Positions 1 through 12,210 of a stretch of 64,000 nucleotides of DNA are shown here, in pieces (the first letter of the stretch is position 1; every line of letters begins with the position of its first letter). The translations under genes and the position numbers were made by a program. Source of the DNA: Humulus lupulus (taxonomy: Eukaryota; Streptophyta; Magnoliopsida; Rosales; Cannabaceae); NCBI RefSeq assembly GCF_963169125.1, contig NC_084802.1:20553107-20617106 (forward strand), in the 5' to 3' direction. Under the pieces are notes generated by a model. The model saw only the letters and a program-made list of their open reading frames with translations. It was not told where the DNA came from and ran no database searches.

Positions 1-1824
1 AAATAATTATCCATAAATTATAAACATTCTTAATCATGCTTCTAAATCTATTCTAAATTGTTTAAAATTATTTCTAAGCCATTTAAACAGTACCCAAACA
101 AAGAGCAACAATTTATACCATTTATTTCAATTTAAACCCATTTATTTCACAATTATCAACTATTAAATTCTAAAAATTTCTTATTGTAACATCTAAGCTT
201 CAAACTCAGTTCCAAATTACTTTAAAATCAATAATTAACATCACAAAAATCTAAACACTGACTAAAATATGTCCCAAGTAATTTTCATAATTAATCTAGG
301 CATTAAATCAAATAATTACAAATAAATACACAAACAAACAAAAACTCAAACAAACTGCCCAAAATCGTTTCCTAACACAAAATAACCCATCAAAAATTAT
401 TTCAAGAATTTTACAATAGTCTAAGTAGTTTTCTTAATTATTCATTGAAAAATACCAAATAATTCACAATAATTCAAGAAAATTTCAAAAAATTCTCAAA
501 CTTCACCAATCATTCCTAAAACTCATGTAGAATCTAAAACAACAAAAAAATTTGAGAAAAGACCTTCAAAAATACCCAAATCGGGTTCACCGGAGCGTCG
601 TCATAATCTTCTTCTTCTCCGTCACCGGGGAGATGCTAACTCCTCTTTCCGCTGTTTTTGACACTCCAAACCAGTTGGAATTTGTTCCCAAAGATCCCAG
701 CACCTCAAAGAACTCTTGAAGCTCAAGAAAATTGACCCATGATGGCCGGATCATGGTTGTCTTTTTCATTGTTGGTGTACCGTAAAAAATGGTGGTCAAA
801 ATGCAAAATTTTGTTTTGGAGCTTTTTGATTCGTTTCTTCATGTCCAAAACACTTCTTAGGGTCCCTCTAAGCTTTCTAAATACCTAAAACAAATCCAGA
901 ATCTCTCATGTTCCCTTAGATCCAAAATCATTCAAGAACACCCACTTTAATGGTGAAAAATAGTGATGTTCGAAAATTAATATTATAGCCCATTTTCTTA
1001 CGTCCAATACCCTTCTTAGATCATAGGAAAGACATTCAAAATATTCAAAACCACCCTGAAATTCCCTAGATCTTTTATACTCTAAATCTTTCTTTTTCTC
1101 TCTCTTGAATATTCAAGAACGTCTCTTGCTACCACTAGTACGACTCTCCCTCTCTTCCCATGATTTTGAACTGTTGAGAGGCCCTCTAAATCGTGCTTAA
1201 ACAAAAAGAAATGAAGGCTAAACCACTTGGTTGTTGTTGACCGATTCTAAGCCTATAGTTAAGGAATTTCTTTTAAAATTAAATAAAAGAAATGGTGATT
1301 TTATTATAGCTGATTTAAATTTCGAATTTAATAAGTTAATTGGATTTGAAATCATATTCTAATGCCCTCTAAATGCCCCTTAACCAAATTCAAATATATG
1401 GACATTATGGTCATTTCATAATTACATCAAATTACCATAATTTAATTCATTTAAATAATAATGCAATAAGCCGTATAATAAAATAAATTTATATCATATT
1501 ATTAATATTATTATGATCATAATAATAATAACATTCACAACATAAATAGATAATTAAATTAACCCACGTAATTAATTATTTATTAGGCATTATGCACATA
1601 TCGAGATTTATATATCATTCCAAATTCTCAAACATAAGAAATCGAGAATCATTATTATCATTGGAATCCAAACATATCTAAACTCATAAATATGTAAAAT
1701 GATAAAATACCCTCAATGGAAAAATTACGAAACTACCATTCCAGAAAAAACGGATATTAAAATAGGTTTTCCAATTTTTCAATCTGAATGTGTCAATACT
1801 ATGAAGAATAATAAAAATGTAATG
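1..1824. other. AT-rich non-coding stretch left of the T LTR
   Basis: No convincing gene is visible on either strand. The first 550 bases are A/T-rich with no long frame. Bases 580-800 are less AT-rich, and the minus strand there has a 70-codon frame that I do not recognise. Read on the minus strand, this stretch follows the 3' end of the split LTR T without an obvious break, so it may be U5 or internal DNA of that element. I looked for a Met primer-binding site in that orientation and did not find one. Confidence 0.4.
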
Positions 1825-2254
1825 GCAGCTATTTGGAGTGATCAATGCAGGATCTTGGAATTAAATCTAGATGCACGATCCCTATTATTTTTCCAAGAAC
1901 ATAATAGAAACATAGAATCACATAGTATGCATTTAAACACCAAATTCGTAAATTAACATAAACACAAAGATATATAAAACTTATGAATACAAAGCTGATT
2001 AATTGACTCATTCCTTTGAATTCCCTAACCTTTTATCCTTGTAGAATGCTAGGTATTGCAAGGAATTCAAACCGCTAGAACAAGAACAACTGTCTTCCAA
2101 ATCTTTCTCTAATTTTGATCTAATAAAGGGTGAGCTAAGTCTCAATACATGAGAAGACACAAAATACAGAGAAAGAGAAGGGCGACCTAGTGAGTAATTT
2201 GACATAGTTTTCTTTACTTGAATTACTCTTCGAAAATCACTTCACTTAAGGTTA

Positions 2255-2262
2255 TATTTATA
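2255..2262 (-). promoter_or_regulatory. TATA box of LTR T
   Basis: TATAAATA on the minus strand, in the part of T expected to be the U3/R junction. The minus strand downstream is a T-rich untranslated-looking leader. Inferred from sequence only. Confidence 0.45.
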
Positions 2263-2921
2263 GGCAAATGTTAGGGCAACCAAAATAGAATAGTTACCAT
2301 TTTTTATTTAATTATTTAATTAAATAAATGTATAATTGGAACAATTACTTGCTCACCAAGCTACGCATATTGTAATGCCCCAAATTTCCTAATAAGGTTT
2401 AGGACCTTGATTAGGAGGCCGGGAGGGCCATAATTGATTTATTATGATATTTAATGATTATATGCATGTTTATGTGAGTTTCTTATTATATGATGGTGAA
2501 TGCATGCATATGAGCTCATATTTTAAATGCAAGGGCATTTTGGTAATTTGGCCACTGTGGGCGTAATTGTATATTTTGGGTGCATGGTTGAGATTAATTA
2601 TAATTTTACCACATTGTATGTGGATTGGTTCGATCTTTTCGACATGAGACGATCATGAGATGTAAGTGTTCGGTCTAGTCATAACGGGCTTAAGTTCGGG
2701 GCTCGGGGTGAGTCTCGGGGTGATATTAATGATTAGAGCGTTACCGGGAATTAAAGGGTAATGGGATGTGATTTATTGGTATTTGAGAATATGGAGATTA
2801 GTGGGAAACGGGAAGCGTTAATTATGATTAACGGGATAGGCGGAAAGTACCAATTTTACCCTTGAAATGGTTTAGAGGCTTTTGTTGGCTTAAGGGTATT
2901 TTGGTCATTTTGGGTTTTGGA

Positions 2922-2930
2922 TATATATAA
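2922..2930 (+). promoter_or_regulatory. TATA box of LTR X1
   Basis: TATATATAA followed about 60 bp on by a pyrimidine-rich leader (CTTCCTCCCTTCCTCTCCC). Position about 550 bp into the 2.7 kb LTR fits a U3/R boundary. Confidence 0.45.
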
Positions 2931-3371
2931 CATAGGAAGGCTGTGGAAAAACAGAACCAAAACAGAGCCTATCTTTATCTTCCTCCCTTCCTCTCCCGTA
3001 CAAGGCCTCTCCTCCAATTCTCTTCCAAATTTGGAGAGCCAACTTGAGGGAACAAGCTAGATAATCAAGGTGGCAGCTAGGGAACTTGTGTCAGCCATTA
3101 AAGGAGGTTCAAGCTTGGGTTTAAGGTGAGCTTTATCCACTAACTTGCTGGTTATACCCTGTTTTAGTGTTAGATTTCAGCTTGTGTTTTATGGTGGCTT
3201 GTTTGGATTTGAGGAAGTTTTAATTGGGGTTTGTCTTGGGTTTTGCTAAGGGTGTGATATAGAACAAGTTTATGGATTATATTGGAGGTTTGAGTGGTGT
3301 TTAAACTGGGATTGATGGGTTGGTTCCAAGAGAAATCGTAAGGGAAGAAAAACAGGGGTTTTGGCTGAACT

Positions 3372-3485
3372 GGGGGTTGCGCCGCGGCATGGCCAGGGAG
3401 AGCCGCGGCCCTTGGTGTAAACTGGGTTTGGGCGCCTCTTTCTGAGGGGCGGGCCGCGGCATGGCCAAGGAGGGCCGCGGCCCTT
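3372..3485 (+). repeat. GC-rich palindromic pair (GCCGCGGC) in X1
   Basis: Two related units, each with GCCGCGGCATGGCCA followed by a nearby GCCGCGGC, stand out sharply from the AT-rich surroundings. GCCGCGGC is self-complementary, so each unit can fold. The same position in X2 holds a different palindromic set (AGCGCT). Confidence 0.6.
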
Positions 3486-3744
3486 AAGGTCATTTTTGCC
3501 AGAATGGGGTTTTTAGCTTGGGGATTCATGCTTTAGGCCTCGGGGTTGAACCTACTACCCGGTTGAGTAGTATTTGAGGTCCCGGAGGTTAGGTTTTGGT
3601 TTGGGAACATTTTATTAATGGTACCCCATATGTTTGGTTATGACTAGGTGACCGCTAAAGGACTAAAAGCTGATCGTTCTCAAAGGTCGTTTCTTTTATT
3701 AATTCTCGCTCGAACCCAAGGTAAGAAAACTGCACCCTGTGTAT

Positions 3745-3860
3745 ATGTGACATGCGTGGCTATTATGGATGCATGTTGGTTGGTTATTGAGCATGACATG
3801 CATGGTTATTATGATGCATGTTGGTTGGTTATTGAGTATGACATGCATGGCTATGATTGA
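3745..3860 (+). repeat. Short direct repeat in X1
   Basis: Two and a half copies of a unit of about 55 bp containing GCATGTTGGTTGGTTATTGAG and ATGACATGCATGG. X2 keeps only a fragment at the equivalent place, so the array differs between copies of the LTR. Confidence 0.6.
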
Positions 3861-4386
3861 TGCATGTTGGGTGTTTAAACATTAATAGCATAATGAATGC
3901 TTGATGATTTTGCCCATTTGCATATGACTGTTGTTGAGGCATGCTGAGTGATTAAGTGTGATGCATGTAATGCATGAGAAACATGTGATTAGGGCATGCC
4001 GTGAATGATGAGCATGAGATTGGCCAGAGCTTGAGTCTCTGAGTTTGTGCATGATCACGATTATGCTAGCAACTGTTTAGTAAGCATGCTGAATGCCCTA
4101 TTCATGGATAACTGGCATATGATATATGTTGAAAGCATTGCTTACTTGTGTATGCACTGACTCTTCAGTCAGAATCGACAAAAGTGTTAGTATCAGCTGT
4201 GAAGCTGTGACTTACTTGTCAGGTTCGGCAATGATACTGGGCACAGGTCAGGTAGCGCTGATTTATTTGTCAGAACGGCCTTAGCGTGAATCACGCAAGC
4301 CAACAGAGATTAGATCTAATCGACTACTAGCATTGAATGACTCATGGAGCATTAATGCCTGACTGACCCTGAGGGTCGATGAACAA

Positions 4387-4587
4387 ACAGAGCTTGAAGG
4401 CTAGTGGCTTACCTATCAGCCACTCTCTTGCTAGAAAACAGAGCTTGAAGGCTAGTGGCTTACCTATCAGCCACTCTCTCGCTAGAAAACAGAGCTTGGA
4501 GGCTAGTGGCTTACTTAACAGCCACTCTCCCGCTAGAAAAGAGAGCTTGGAGGCTAGTGGCTTACTTAACAGCCACTCTCCATCTTG
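4387..4587 (+). repeat. 51-bp tandem repeat, four copies
   Basis: Copies begin at 4387, 4438, 4489 and 4540 with ACAGAGCTTG and close variants. The first two copies share CTTACCTATCAGCC and the last two share CTTACTTAACAGCC, so the array grew by duplication of an already diverged pair. Because 51 is a multiple of three, frames stay open on both strands (about 70 to 88 codons). These look like a by-product and not genes. Confidence 0.85.
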
Positions 4588-5084
4588 AATCATGTGATGT
4601 TCACTCATTGGTTTGGAAGCTTTATGCTCCGTGTGATTATAATGATAAACATTTGATAATGCTTATGTGTAGTGTTATGTTTTCTTGCTGGGCTTCGGCT
4701 CACGGGTGCTATGTGGTGCAGGTAAAGGCAAGAGGAAGCTGGACCACCCTTGAGTTGGAGGGCTTAGGTGATGACGTGTACATATGCAACTGCTCGACCG
4801 CCACGGCCGAGGTTTAAAGTGGAACTAGGGTTGAACCCTATTTTGCCGCTTAGAACGGCCTGTTGTAAATATTTTCTGTAATAAACTCTGAAATTTATAT
4901 TTTCGGGATCCCAATGTATATGTTAAACGTTCTAGTGAAACGTTATATCCCTACCGAAGTTTTTAATCCCTAAACCGCTAATCATACTTAGTTCACGATT
5001 TTGGCCAAATGACTCGATTAGCGAGTTTAGCACTGTTTACAAGGCACACCGTAACGGTCCCAGGGGTTGGGGCGTTACACATAT

Positions 5085-5479
5085 GGCCGACCACATAGGG
5101 CCATATTTGTAATTTTGATTTTTCAATTTGTTTCCAAAATTACCCAAAATAAAATCCTTACTTATTTATTTTTAATATTAAATAATTAAATACTTGTTCA
5201 AAATAACTATTTATATTTTGGACATTTATTTAATTTATTTAATAATATTAATACTAACTTATTAATATCAATAAAATTGTCAAAATGTCTATAAATCTCT
5301 CTTTTGAGTATTTCCAATTAAATCCTCAAACTTTCTCTTATTTTTAATTCTCACCAAGTATCAATAAATTATTCACCATTATTTATTTATGTTGACCTAG
5401 TTAACTCGATATTACTAATTGATAATTAAATTAATTATTTGAAACTATTATATCTAATTTTACTAGAGACGACATAATG
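5085..5479 (-). other. Middle piece of split LTR T
   Basis: AT-rich non-coding DNA with no gene. Read on the minus strand it links the T piece right of V with the T piece left of X1. This stretch itself has no repeat or promoter that I can support. Confidence 0.45.
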
Positions 5480-8028
5480 TGTAGCACACCAAATTTTTTA
5501 TTTTTATTTTATTAATTTGTGTGCTTTATTTTATTATAAAATGGTAAGTGTTAGAAATTTATTTTTAATTGTTTGAATTGTTTGGTAGAAATTATGTGAA
5601 TTAAAATTGTTAATTGTTTTATTTAATTATTTTAATTTGTGAATTCTAGATATTTGGTTGTGTGCACCAAGGTGTGTGGTTAGTAGAAATGCACCTAACA
5701 CTTGTGTGTGTGCATGTGCATGGTATGCATGGTGAGCATGCATTAGTTTCCATGCATATTGTATATTTTCCTATTATTTAAAATTTTTAATTAATTTAAG
5801 AAAATGGTTTAATGGGAAACAAATGATGTGAATGGAGAAAGAGTATTGGGAATAGTGCCCTCAAAGTAATTGCAGTTGACAAATGTTTTAAATAAAATAA
5901 ATAATTGAATTGAATTATTAAATATATAGACTCTGTTTGATATTATGTTGATAATATTAAATAAATATCGAAAAAATTCTAAAGTTTATCTATGTGATCT
6001 TAATCTCATATTGGTATGAGATGATCGAGATTAAGATAATAAACTTGAAACACGTCGCGGTAAAATAAAGTTATGGAATTTTTAGATTAATTACTGCTAG
6101 TACGATTTGCTAGTATTATATATACAAGTGACCTAGATCCGGGTCACTAGTGTAGTAGGACACTTTAGTGAAGGTACTTTATATATATTGATATATAGAA
6201 CTGGACCAGATATGATTTGTTAATACTTGTTTAAACACGGTTTCGTAGTATAATTCAAACACATCAAACGATGATCATATACACAATGATCTTAATCCTA
6301 AGGTTGCTATGAACTCCTATATATGTCATCTGATCCTTAGATTCATGCGTTAAGGTTTGCCAGAATGATCAGGGTAAGAAAAATTGTTTTGGGGATTCAA
6401 TGATATATATGGTTGGGGACATAATTTAACAGATATGAAATCTATACTTTCTTATAGATTGAATAATGGTTCTCCATTGGGTTGACTTTTGGAACTGAAA
6501 ATGTTATGAGTGCTAACGTCACAAACTTGTTATGACACAACCTACACTAGTAAAATCAATAGTACACTAAGAACAAGATATAGTTAAAAAGGGTAAAATG
6601 GTAATTATTTTCTTTTAATTATGAACCATTAATAGAGGATTAACGTTGTGTGTAATGATTATAACAATGGACACTTTATTCTTTAATAAAGTACTCTGTA
6701 AATATGTCTATAATTATCAAGAGTTCAATCTCATATTTATAGTCGAGTAATCATGGGATTAATAAATATGATTATTAAATTAAAGAGCTTTGATTAATAA
6801 TATAATATTTATTGGAGCATGATATTATAAATCCATAGATCCCCAGGGTAGCTCTATCAACAATATATCAAGGTAAGAGTTGACTCAAGGGTAAAATTGT
6901 AATTTAGAAATTTGAGAAGAATTTTATTCTTCAGGTCAAATATACAATTATATGATAATTGAGGTTGAATAATTGATTTGGAATTAATTATTAAATTTCA
7001 AAAATATTTTTATTAATTTATATATAAAATTTCGAAATATATATATAAATTAATTAATTATTTATTTTACTTGAGTGGGAGAAAATAAAATTGGTAAGTC
7101 AAAATAGTTTTTGATTTATTGATTTTTAAAATATGATGATAATGATGATCATCAATTTGAATTTTGGATTTTGAATTTAAAATTTAAAATTTGAAATATG
7201 GTTGTGATGTTTTCCTTAAAAATATAATACCGTATTTTTGTAGGAATGATTGATTTTAATTAAATAAATAAATAAAAGAAAAATATAATATACATGAAAA
7301 GGGAATACTGCTATATGCATGACACAGTCCAAGGACTGTGCCATGCATGTAAAACAGTACAGATAAAATATCAGTAATGTTTTTATTATATTTATTTAAT
7401 TAATTAATTATTTGAAAATCGATTTTTTCAAATTTGGTAAGTTAGATATTACCTAAATCAATTTTTATCATTATTATGATATTATTATATTACTATTATT
7501 ATTAGGAATAATAAGGTAATATGTAATCTCTAATATATATTGAGCCAGTTTGGTACAGCTGTGCTGTGGAGAAAAGCAGCTGCACCTGTGCTGTAGGGAA
7601 AAATAACTGTAGCTGTACTGTGGGAAAAAGTTGTTAAGTGTTTGGTAAATTATATCTTTTAAGCATGTGAGAGTTGGAAAAGTTGTATGAGAGTGTTTGG
7701 TAAACTAAATGATTGGATGACTTTTTAAATATAAAAAGACAAAAATAGACATAATTTTATTTTATTAAAATAAATTCACACATACTTGATATATTCATAT
7801 TTATTTACTTTATTAGAAAATTAAATCAAATTTATTAGTTTTCTTTTGACAAAAATTATTTTTAAAAAAATTATACAAAGAAAGAATTAGTAAGATATAT
7901 ATTTTTTTTTATAAAAAGAAAGAAATAAAATAAGTTTTGAACATATAATCTAAAGTTTAATCAAATATGTATAACACAATATGCTAACTTTGATACTATA
8001 AAAGGGAAAATATGTGAAAATATTATTT

Positions 8029-9362
8029 CTAGGTATCTCTCATTAAACTTGTAGCAATCATATCTCTGATGTTGTCCATTTCATTTGAATTTGAAGTTCT
8101 AGTTGTTTCATCTTCATCTTCAACATTAGTTGTTTGATCATTTGCACAGTATTCTGGATTATCTCTAATTTTTTCAAAATGACGATCATGTTTAGCATGC
8201 CTTCGAATGTAATTATGTAAGGTCATTGATGCAAATACTATTTCCACTTGCTTCGTGTATGGATAACTAGGCATATCTCTTAATATTTTCCATCTTTTCT
8301 TCCATACTTCAAAAGTTCGTTCAATAACACTTCGAAGAGAAGAATGTGCCTGGTTGAATACCTCTTTATGACCAATAGGTTTGCTAGCTCGTTGAAATTA
8401 TGGAAGATGGTGTCTTTGGCCTTTATACGGTCCTAAAAATCCTTTTATTTGTGGGTATCCCGCATCCACTAAATAATATTTTCCTGTCAAATACAAGATA
8501 AAAAATATAATTAAAGAAATTGTAGAGATTTTAATTTTTTTTTAAATATGTGTGTAAATTGTAACCTTAAGGTGGTTTTGGAAAATTTGAAGTTGGATCA
8601 CGTAAAGCTGATAAAAATATTCGTGTATCATGGGCAGAACCTTCCCTCCCAGCATATGCATATATAAACTGCATATCGAAATTACATATTGCCATAATAT
8701 TCTGAGTCAGTATCCCTTTTCTACCAATAAACGATACTTGATCTTCAGGAGGAATTATGGCATTTACATGCACACCGTCTATTGCACCAAAACAATTCTA
8801 GGAGAAAAATCAAATTATAAACATTATACTTTGAATAAAAAAGAAAAAAAAAACATAATTTTGAAGTATCACTTACCTTAAAATGAGGCATATATCTTGA
8901 ATCATTCAATATTTCTTCAGGAACATCTTTAAATTCTGGGTCAGGTGGTTTTAATACATCTACACTCATATGACATAAAACATCTAAAACCTTGTTGAAA
9001 TATCGACTAACTGTCTCGCCTGAGTGCTGCAATCGCTCTTGTGTTAACTGATTTCCAGCACCATGACCTACCGTGAATAAAAACATGCCTAATATTTCAA
9101 GAGCACGCATTCTCTATGAGCCCTTAAATCCATAATTAGTTTCCAATTCATTGCATAATTTAATGAAAACACCTTTCTCCATCCTAAACATCCTATAACA
9201 TCTACTTTCATTTCCTTGTAACATTTCCATCAACCATATATGACCAGTTTGAGAAGAATTCATACAAGGATTCTTTTCAATGTATGTTGTATAATAATGT
9301 TGAATAAGACATGTGGTTACACATACTTATTGTAACTCAATCTCCTCATCAGTATCTACCAT
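8029..9362 (-). pseudogene. Harbinger transposase (HARBI1/ALP1-like), three-exon pseudogene
   Basis: Encodes the DDE nuclease that cuts and rejoins transposon ends. A likely start is the ATG at 9362 (MVDTDEEIE). The N-terminal region holds the helical domain with GAGNQLTQERLQHSGETVSRYF (about 8970-9080). After an intron (about 8880-8797, GTAAGT donor) comes the first catalytic Asp in GAIDGVHV and the second in SAHDTRIF. After a second intron ending near 8487 comes [11 protein letters not shown] and the catalytic Glu in RSVIERTFEVWKKRW, then MTLHNYIRRH near the C-terminus. In-frame stops occur after ELQ (about 9327), after FKGS (about 9117), at the end of the second exon (Pro-Pro-stop where the family has Glu) and near 8400. 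It belongs with the SANT gene upstream, which is transcribed in the same direction. Identification is firm; activity is lost. Confidence 0.88.
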
Positions 9363-9610
9363 TATTTGTAATGTAAAACAAACCTGCCAATATTAATTTA
9401 ATTATTAATACATATGAAAAAGCCATAACACAAAGTCTAGAAAGCAGATGCAAGTAAAAGAAATAATATAACAAACATAAATTAAATAGTCATAACAAAG
9501 TTTTGAGAATAATACAAGTAAAAGAAATAATTCAACAAACATATATTAAATAGTCATAACACAAAGTTTGAAAGTAAATACTTAAAGTGTAAGCCATTTA
9601 AGCATCATAG

Positions 9611-10631
9611 TTATACTAGAGTGGCAACATCATGCTCATACTTGAGCCATTTAAGCTTGAGTTCAGGTTCTTTCAATGAAACAAATATCTCTCTCTTCTC
9701 TTTCACTATAAACAAGCGAGTTGCAAAGAAATACAAGTCACTCCCAACCTCAATTCCAAGCAAAGAATCTAACACTTTCATAACTTCTGATATACCACTC
9801 ACACTAGCTATTTCAATAGTTCTACTTCTAATCTCCACAGTATCAACAAGAAACCATTTGTTCAAATATCATTGTAGACCTTCCCTTCTTCATTTTTCCT
9901 TTTTCTTTTTTCACTTTTTTATTTTGTTTCTCAAGCAGCTCAGTTGATCTCTTGTTATTTCCCTCTTCAGGCATTCTATCAATATTAGCCATCTCTGGCT
10001 CATCATCACTACTCTCAGGTTGTTCATATAAGGTTCTGTTATCATTAAAAGTTTTTTCAGACTCAGATGGAATTATTCCAGACGAAGGTGTCCAAGCATA
10101 CTCTCTTGCAGCAACAATGTTCATGAAAATCCTATCTAGCTTTTGCTCTAACTCTGGTTCAATTCCCCGAATGCGAAACTTTGTAGCATTGGGATGACTC
10201 TACAAAAAGAATTTGTTAATTAAATGTAAAATTCATAAAAGCAATATTTTAATTTAATAAAAGTATTTAAAAAGATTTATATGTACCTGTAATTTACTAT
10301 TCCACCAATCTTCAAATGCATCAATTGTTTTCTTTTTTATATTCCATCATAAACCAGTTTCTTTGTCAATGAGTTGCTTCCAATCATTTTTTAACCCATC
10401 CCACTTATTTTTTAGTTGGACTCTTGTATAAACTCTTCCAGTGGCATTATTCATATTTGTTATCAATTTTGCATAACCAATTTTATCTAAATAAGTAGTA
10501 GTACGATGACCATCGTCAACCTCTTTGATGCAAAAATCCAAGAATAGATTCACTGCCTCAGGATCCCATACTGCTTTACATCTTTGTATATCACTCTCAT
10601 TTTGAATACACGTATTTTTTTCATTCTCCAT
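9611..10631 (-). pseudogene. Harbinger SANT/Myb-like DNA-binding protein, pseudogene
   Basis: The second Harbinger gene; in this family the protein binds the transposon ends and helps bring the transposase to the nucleus. From the ATG at 10631, residues about 18-95 form the plant Myb/SANT-like domain: AVWDPEAVNLFLDFCIKEV, then RVYTRVQLKNKWDGLKNDWK. A stop follows KETGL, but the frame goes on (WNIKKKTIDAFEDWWNSKLQ) to a GT donor near 10287, with the acceptor TTTTGTAG near 10203. The next exon gives IRGIEPELEQKLDRIF and an acidic then lysine-rich linker. A one-base frameshift near 9850 leads into the conserved tail ELKLKWLKYEHDV. There are at least one stop and one frameshift. Confidence 0.82.
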
Positions 10632-11659
10632 CTAATTAAAGTAAAATAATAAGTAATGGTACATGTACTTCGCTATGTTTTATTCGAATTTCATTTATAA
10701 AAGATTATATTATTCAAAACAATATTGAACTAAAAAGAATGAGGCATTATACATGTACTTAAATATCTTAATTAATCATTTTAATCCTAAGAAAAATAGA
10801 AATCATCTTTACAAATCTTTTTGTCAAATCCTAGGCCAAAGACTAATTTATTATCTTTATAATTCTTGTTGTTCATGTGTTAGAGTTTATATTGTCTATA
10901 TACTATGATTTTGAAGTCTCATTATATAACTTATCTCATTGCTACTACTGACAAAATTGTTAAATGTTAAAGCTTTGATCAAAATTGTTTAAGCACCACA
11001 TTATTATGAATATATATATATATATAACAAATGAAACAAATGCATTCCTATCCCAAATATATATATATACTTATATAAATATATGTTATACAAACTAATA
11101 CATGTTATCTAGTTTATGAAACAATAGAATATGTAAGGCTTGAAATCCCATGGCAAGAAAAAAAAAAAGAAATTAAAAAAAGAAAAAGGTATATTAACTA
11201 AATACATATAGCCTAATAGAGACAAAGCAATTTAAAAAACTATGGCAAAAAAAAAAATAGTTAAATAGATTAATGAACGACATATATAGAAAATACATAT
11301 TAGTGATAATTATGAAGAGGTGGAGGTTGGCAAGGAGTGTCAGCTAGTAGTGATTTTATTTTATGAGAGATGAAATATGTTGAGATAGAAAAGAACCCTA
11401 AAATTAAAGTGGGTAAAATGAGAATTTTGTGATTAGATTGAGGGTAATTTAGTCAAATAAAATATTCATTAAACCAATAAATTAGCTTCTTGTAAAAGCT
11501 AAAATCCCAAAGTTGGGGTGGGCCAACTTTGGCTAAAAGCTGAAATTTTTACTTAAATTCTTTAAAAAGCTATTTTTTAAATTTTACCAAAGACTTTTTA
11601 ATTCATAACTTCTCCAAAAAGTGTTTTTAGCTTTTTTAAGAGCTCTCCCAAACTAGCAC
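10632..11659. other. Non-coding right arm of the Harbinger element
   Basis: AT-rich DNA between the SANT gene and the right inverted repeat. It has TATATATA runs near 11010-11070 and poly-A runs near 11160 and 11250 but no open frame. It should hold the promoter of the two minus-strand genes; no specific site can be supported. Confidence 0.5.
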
Positions 11660-12194
11660 ATTATGTGATAAGAAAAGAAAAAAAAGAGTAAGTATTCAGA
11701 AAAAGTTTCAAAATTTGTCAGATAATAAATTGTCATCTTCTTATGTTATTCTAGCATTTCTCAAGTCATAATCCAAGTTCTCATGTGTTGAGATTAAACT
11801 TGTGATTTCTAAATTACAAACCCTTGTTCTCAATGTGCCCACACACATCTTGAGGTGTAGAGAACACTCCGGAAGATCTTAGTTTGAGTACTCAAAGCGT
11901 TGGATAGGAAGATCGTTATATATACGAAAAGACTCAAGGACACTTGATAGGCTTCAAGAGGTAAGTATTTATGTTCTTGAATATCTGTATACATGTGCAT
12001 ATGATATATATAAGTATGTGTATAATTGTATATATGTTGCATGATTAATGATATTGCATATTGATGTATCCTGCCTGGATGTTTTCTTGAACATATAAAC
12101 TATTTATATGAGAGATGAATTTTTTTTTGTGTGTGTTTATTAAACTGGGCCCACCATGCCAATTCCATTGTGCACTCTGATTATTTTTCCAACA

Positions 12195-12210
12195 ATTTGT
12201 ACCAGAGCAA
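12195..12210 (+). promoter_or_regulatory. Primer-binding site of A
   Basis: TGTACCAGAGCA directly after the 5' LTR end matches the plant Met-initiator tRNA 3' end (usual TGGTATCAGAGC) with a few changes. It marks the start of minus-strand DNA synthesis. Confidence 0.7.

Larger units (their letters stand above)
2371..5079 (+). mobile_element. Solo LTR, Gypsy type (X1)
   Basis: Starts TGTAATGCCCC and ends GGGGCGTTACA, so the ends form the imperfect inverted repeat of a TG...CA LTR. It is flanked by a perfect 5-bp duplication CATAT (2366-2370 and 5080-5084). There is no primer-binding site or coding region next to it, so it is a solo LTR left by LTR-LTR recombination. It is homologous along its length to X2 (59144-62972) and to the X 5' LTR (starts 31383). 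Internal marks are a TATA run near 2922, GC-rich palindromes at 3372-3485, a 51-bp tandem repeat at 4387-4587, and the conserved block TTGCTGGGCTTCGGCTCA near 4685. Confidence 0.9.
7542..11659 (-). mobile_element. PIF/Harbinger DNA transposon
   Basis: Terminal inverted repeats are visible: GAGCCAGTTTGGTACAGCT at the left and the complement of GTGCTAGTTTGGGAGAGCT at the right (mismatches at a few positions). ATT occurs directly outside each end (7539-7541 and 11660-11662), a 3-bp duplication as expected for this superfamily, although TTA/TAA is usual. Position 20620-20645 in the other LTR of A is the matching uninterrupted site. The element carries the two genes typical of the family, both on the minus strand: a SANT/Myb-like protein and a DDE transposase. 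Both contain stop codons, so it is a recent relative of an autonomous copy but is now inactive. Confidence 0.9.
5844..12194 (+). repeat. 5' LTR of A
   Basis: Aligns by eye with 17214-21164 from TATTGGGAATAGTGCC at the start to CCAACA at the end. The first bases are TA and not TG, probably a point mutation, since the 3' copy has TGTTGCGAATAGTG. The alignment is continuous except for the 4.1 kb Harbinger element at 7542-11659. The two copies differ at many single bases and small indels, which suggests an old insertion. Confidence 0.85.

Noticed and set aside
587..799. Minus-strand 70-codon frame
   Set aside because: Less AT-rich than its surroundings but no recognisable motif and no support for a gene model.
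3170..3529. Minus-strand frame of 119 codons
   Set aside because: It covers the GCCGCGGC palindromes of X1; repeats of AALPGHAAA follow directly from the palindrome.
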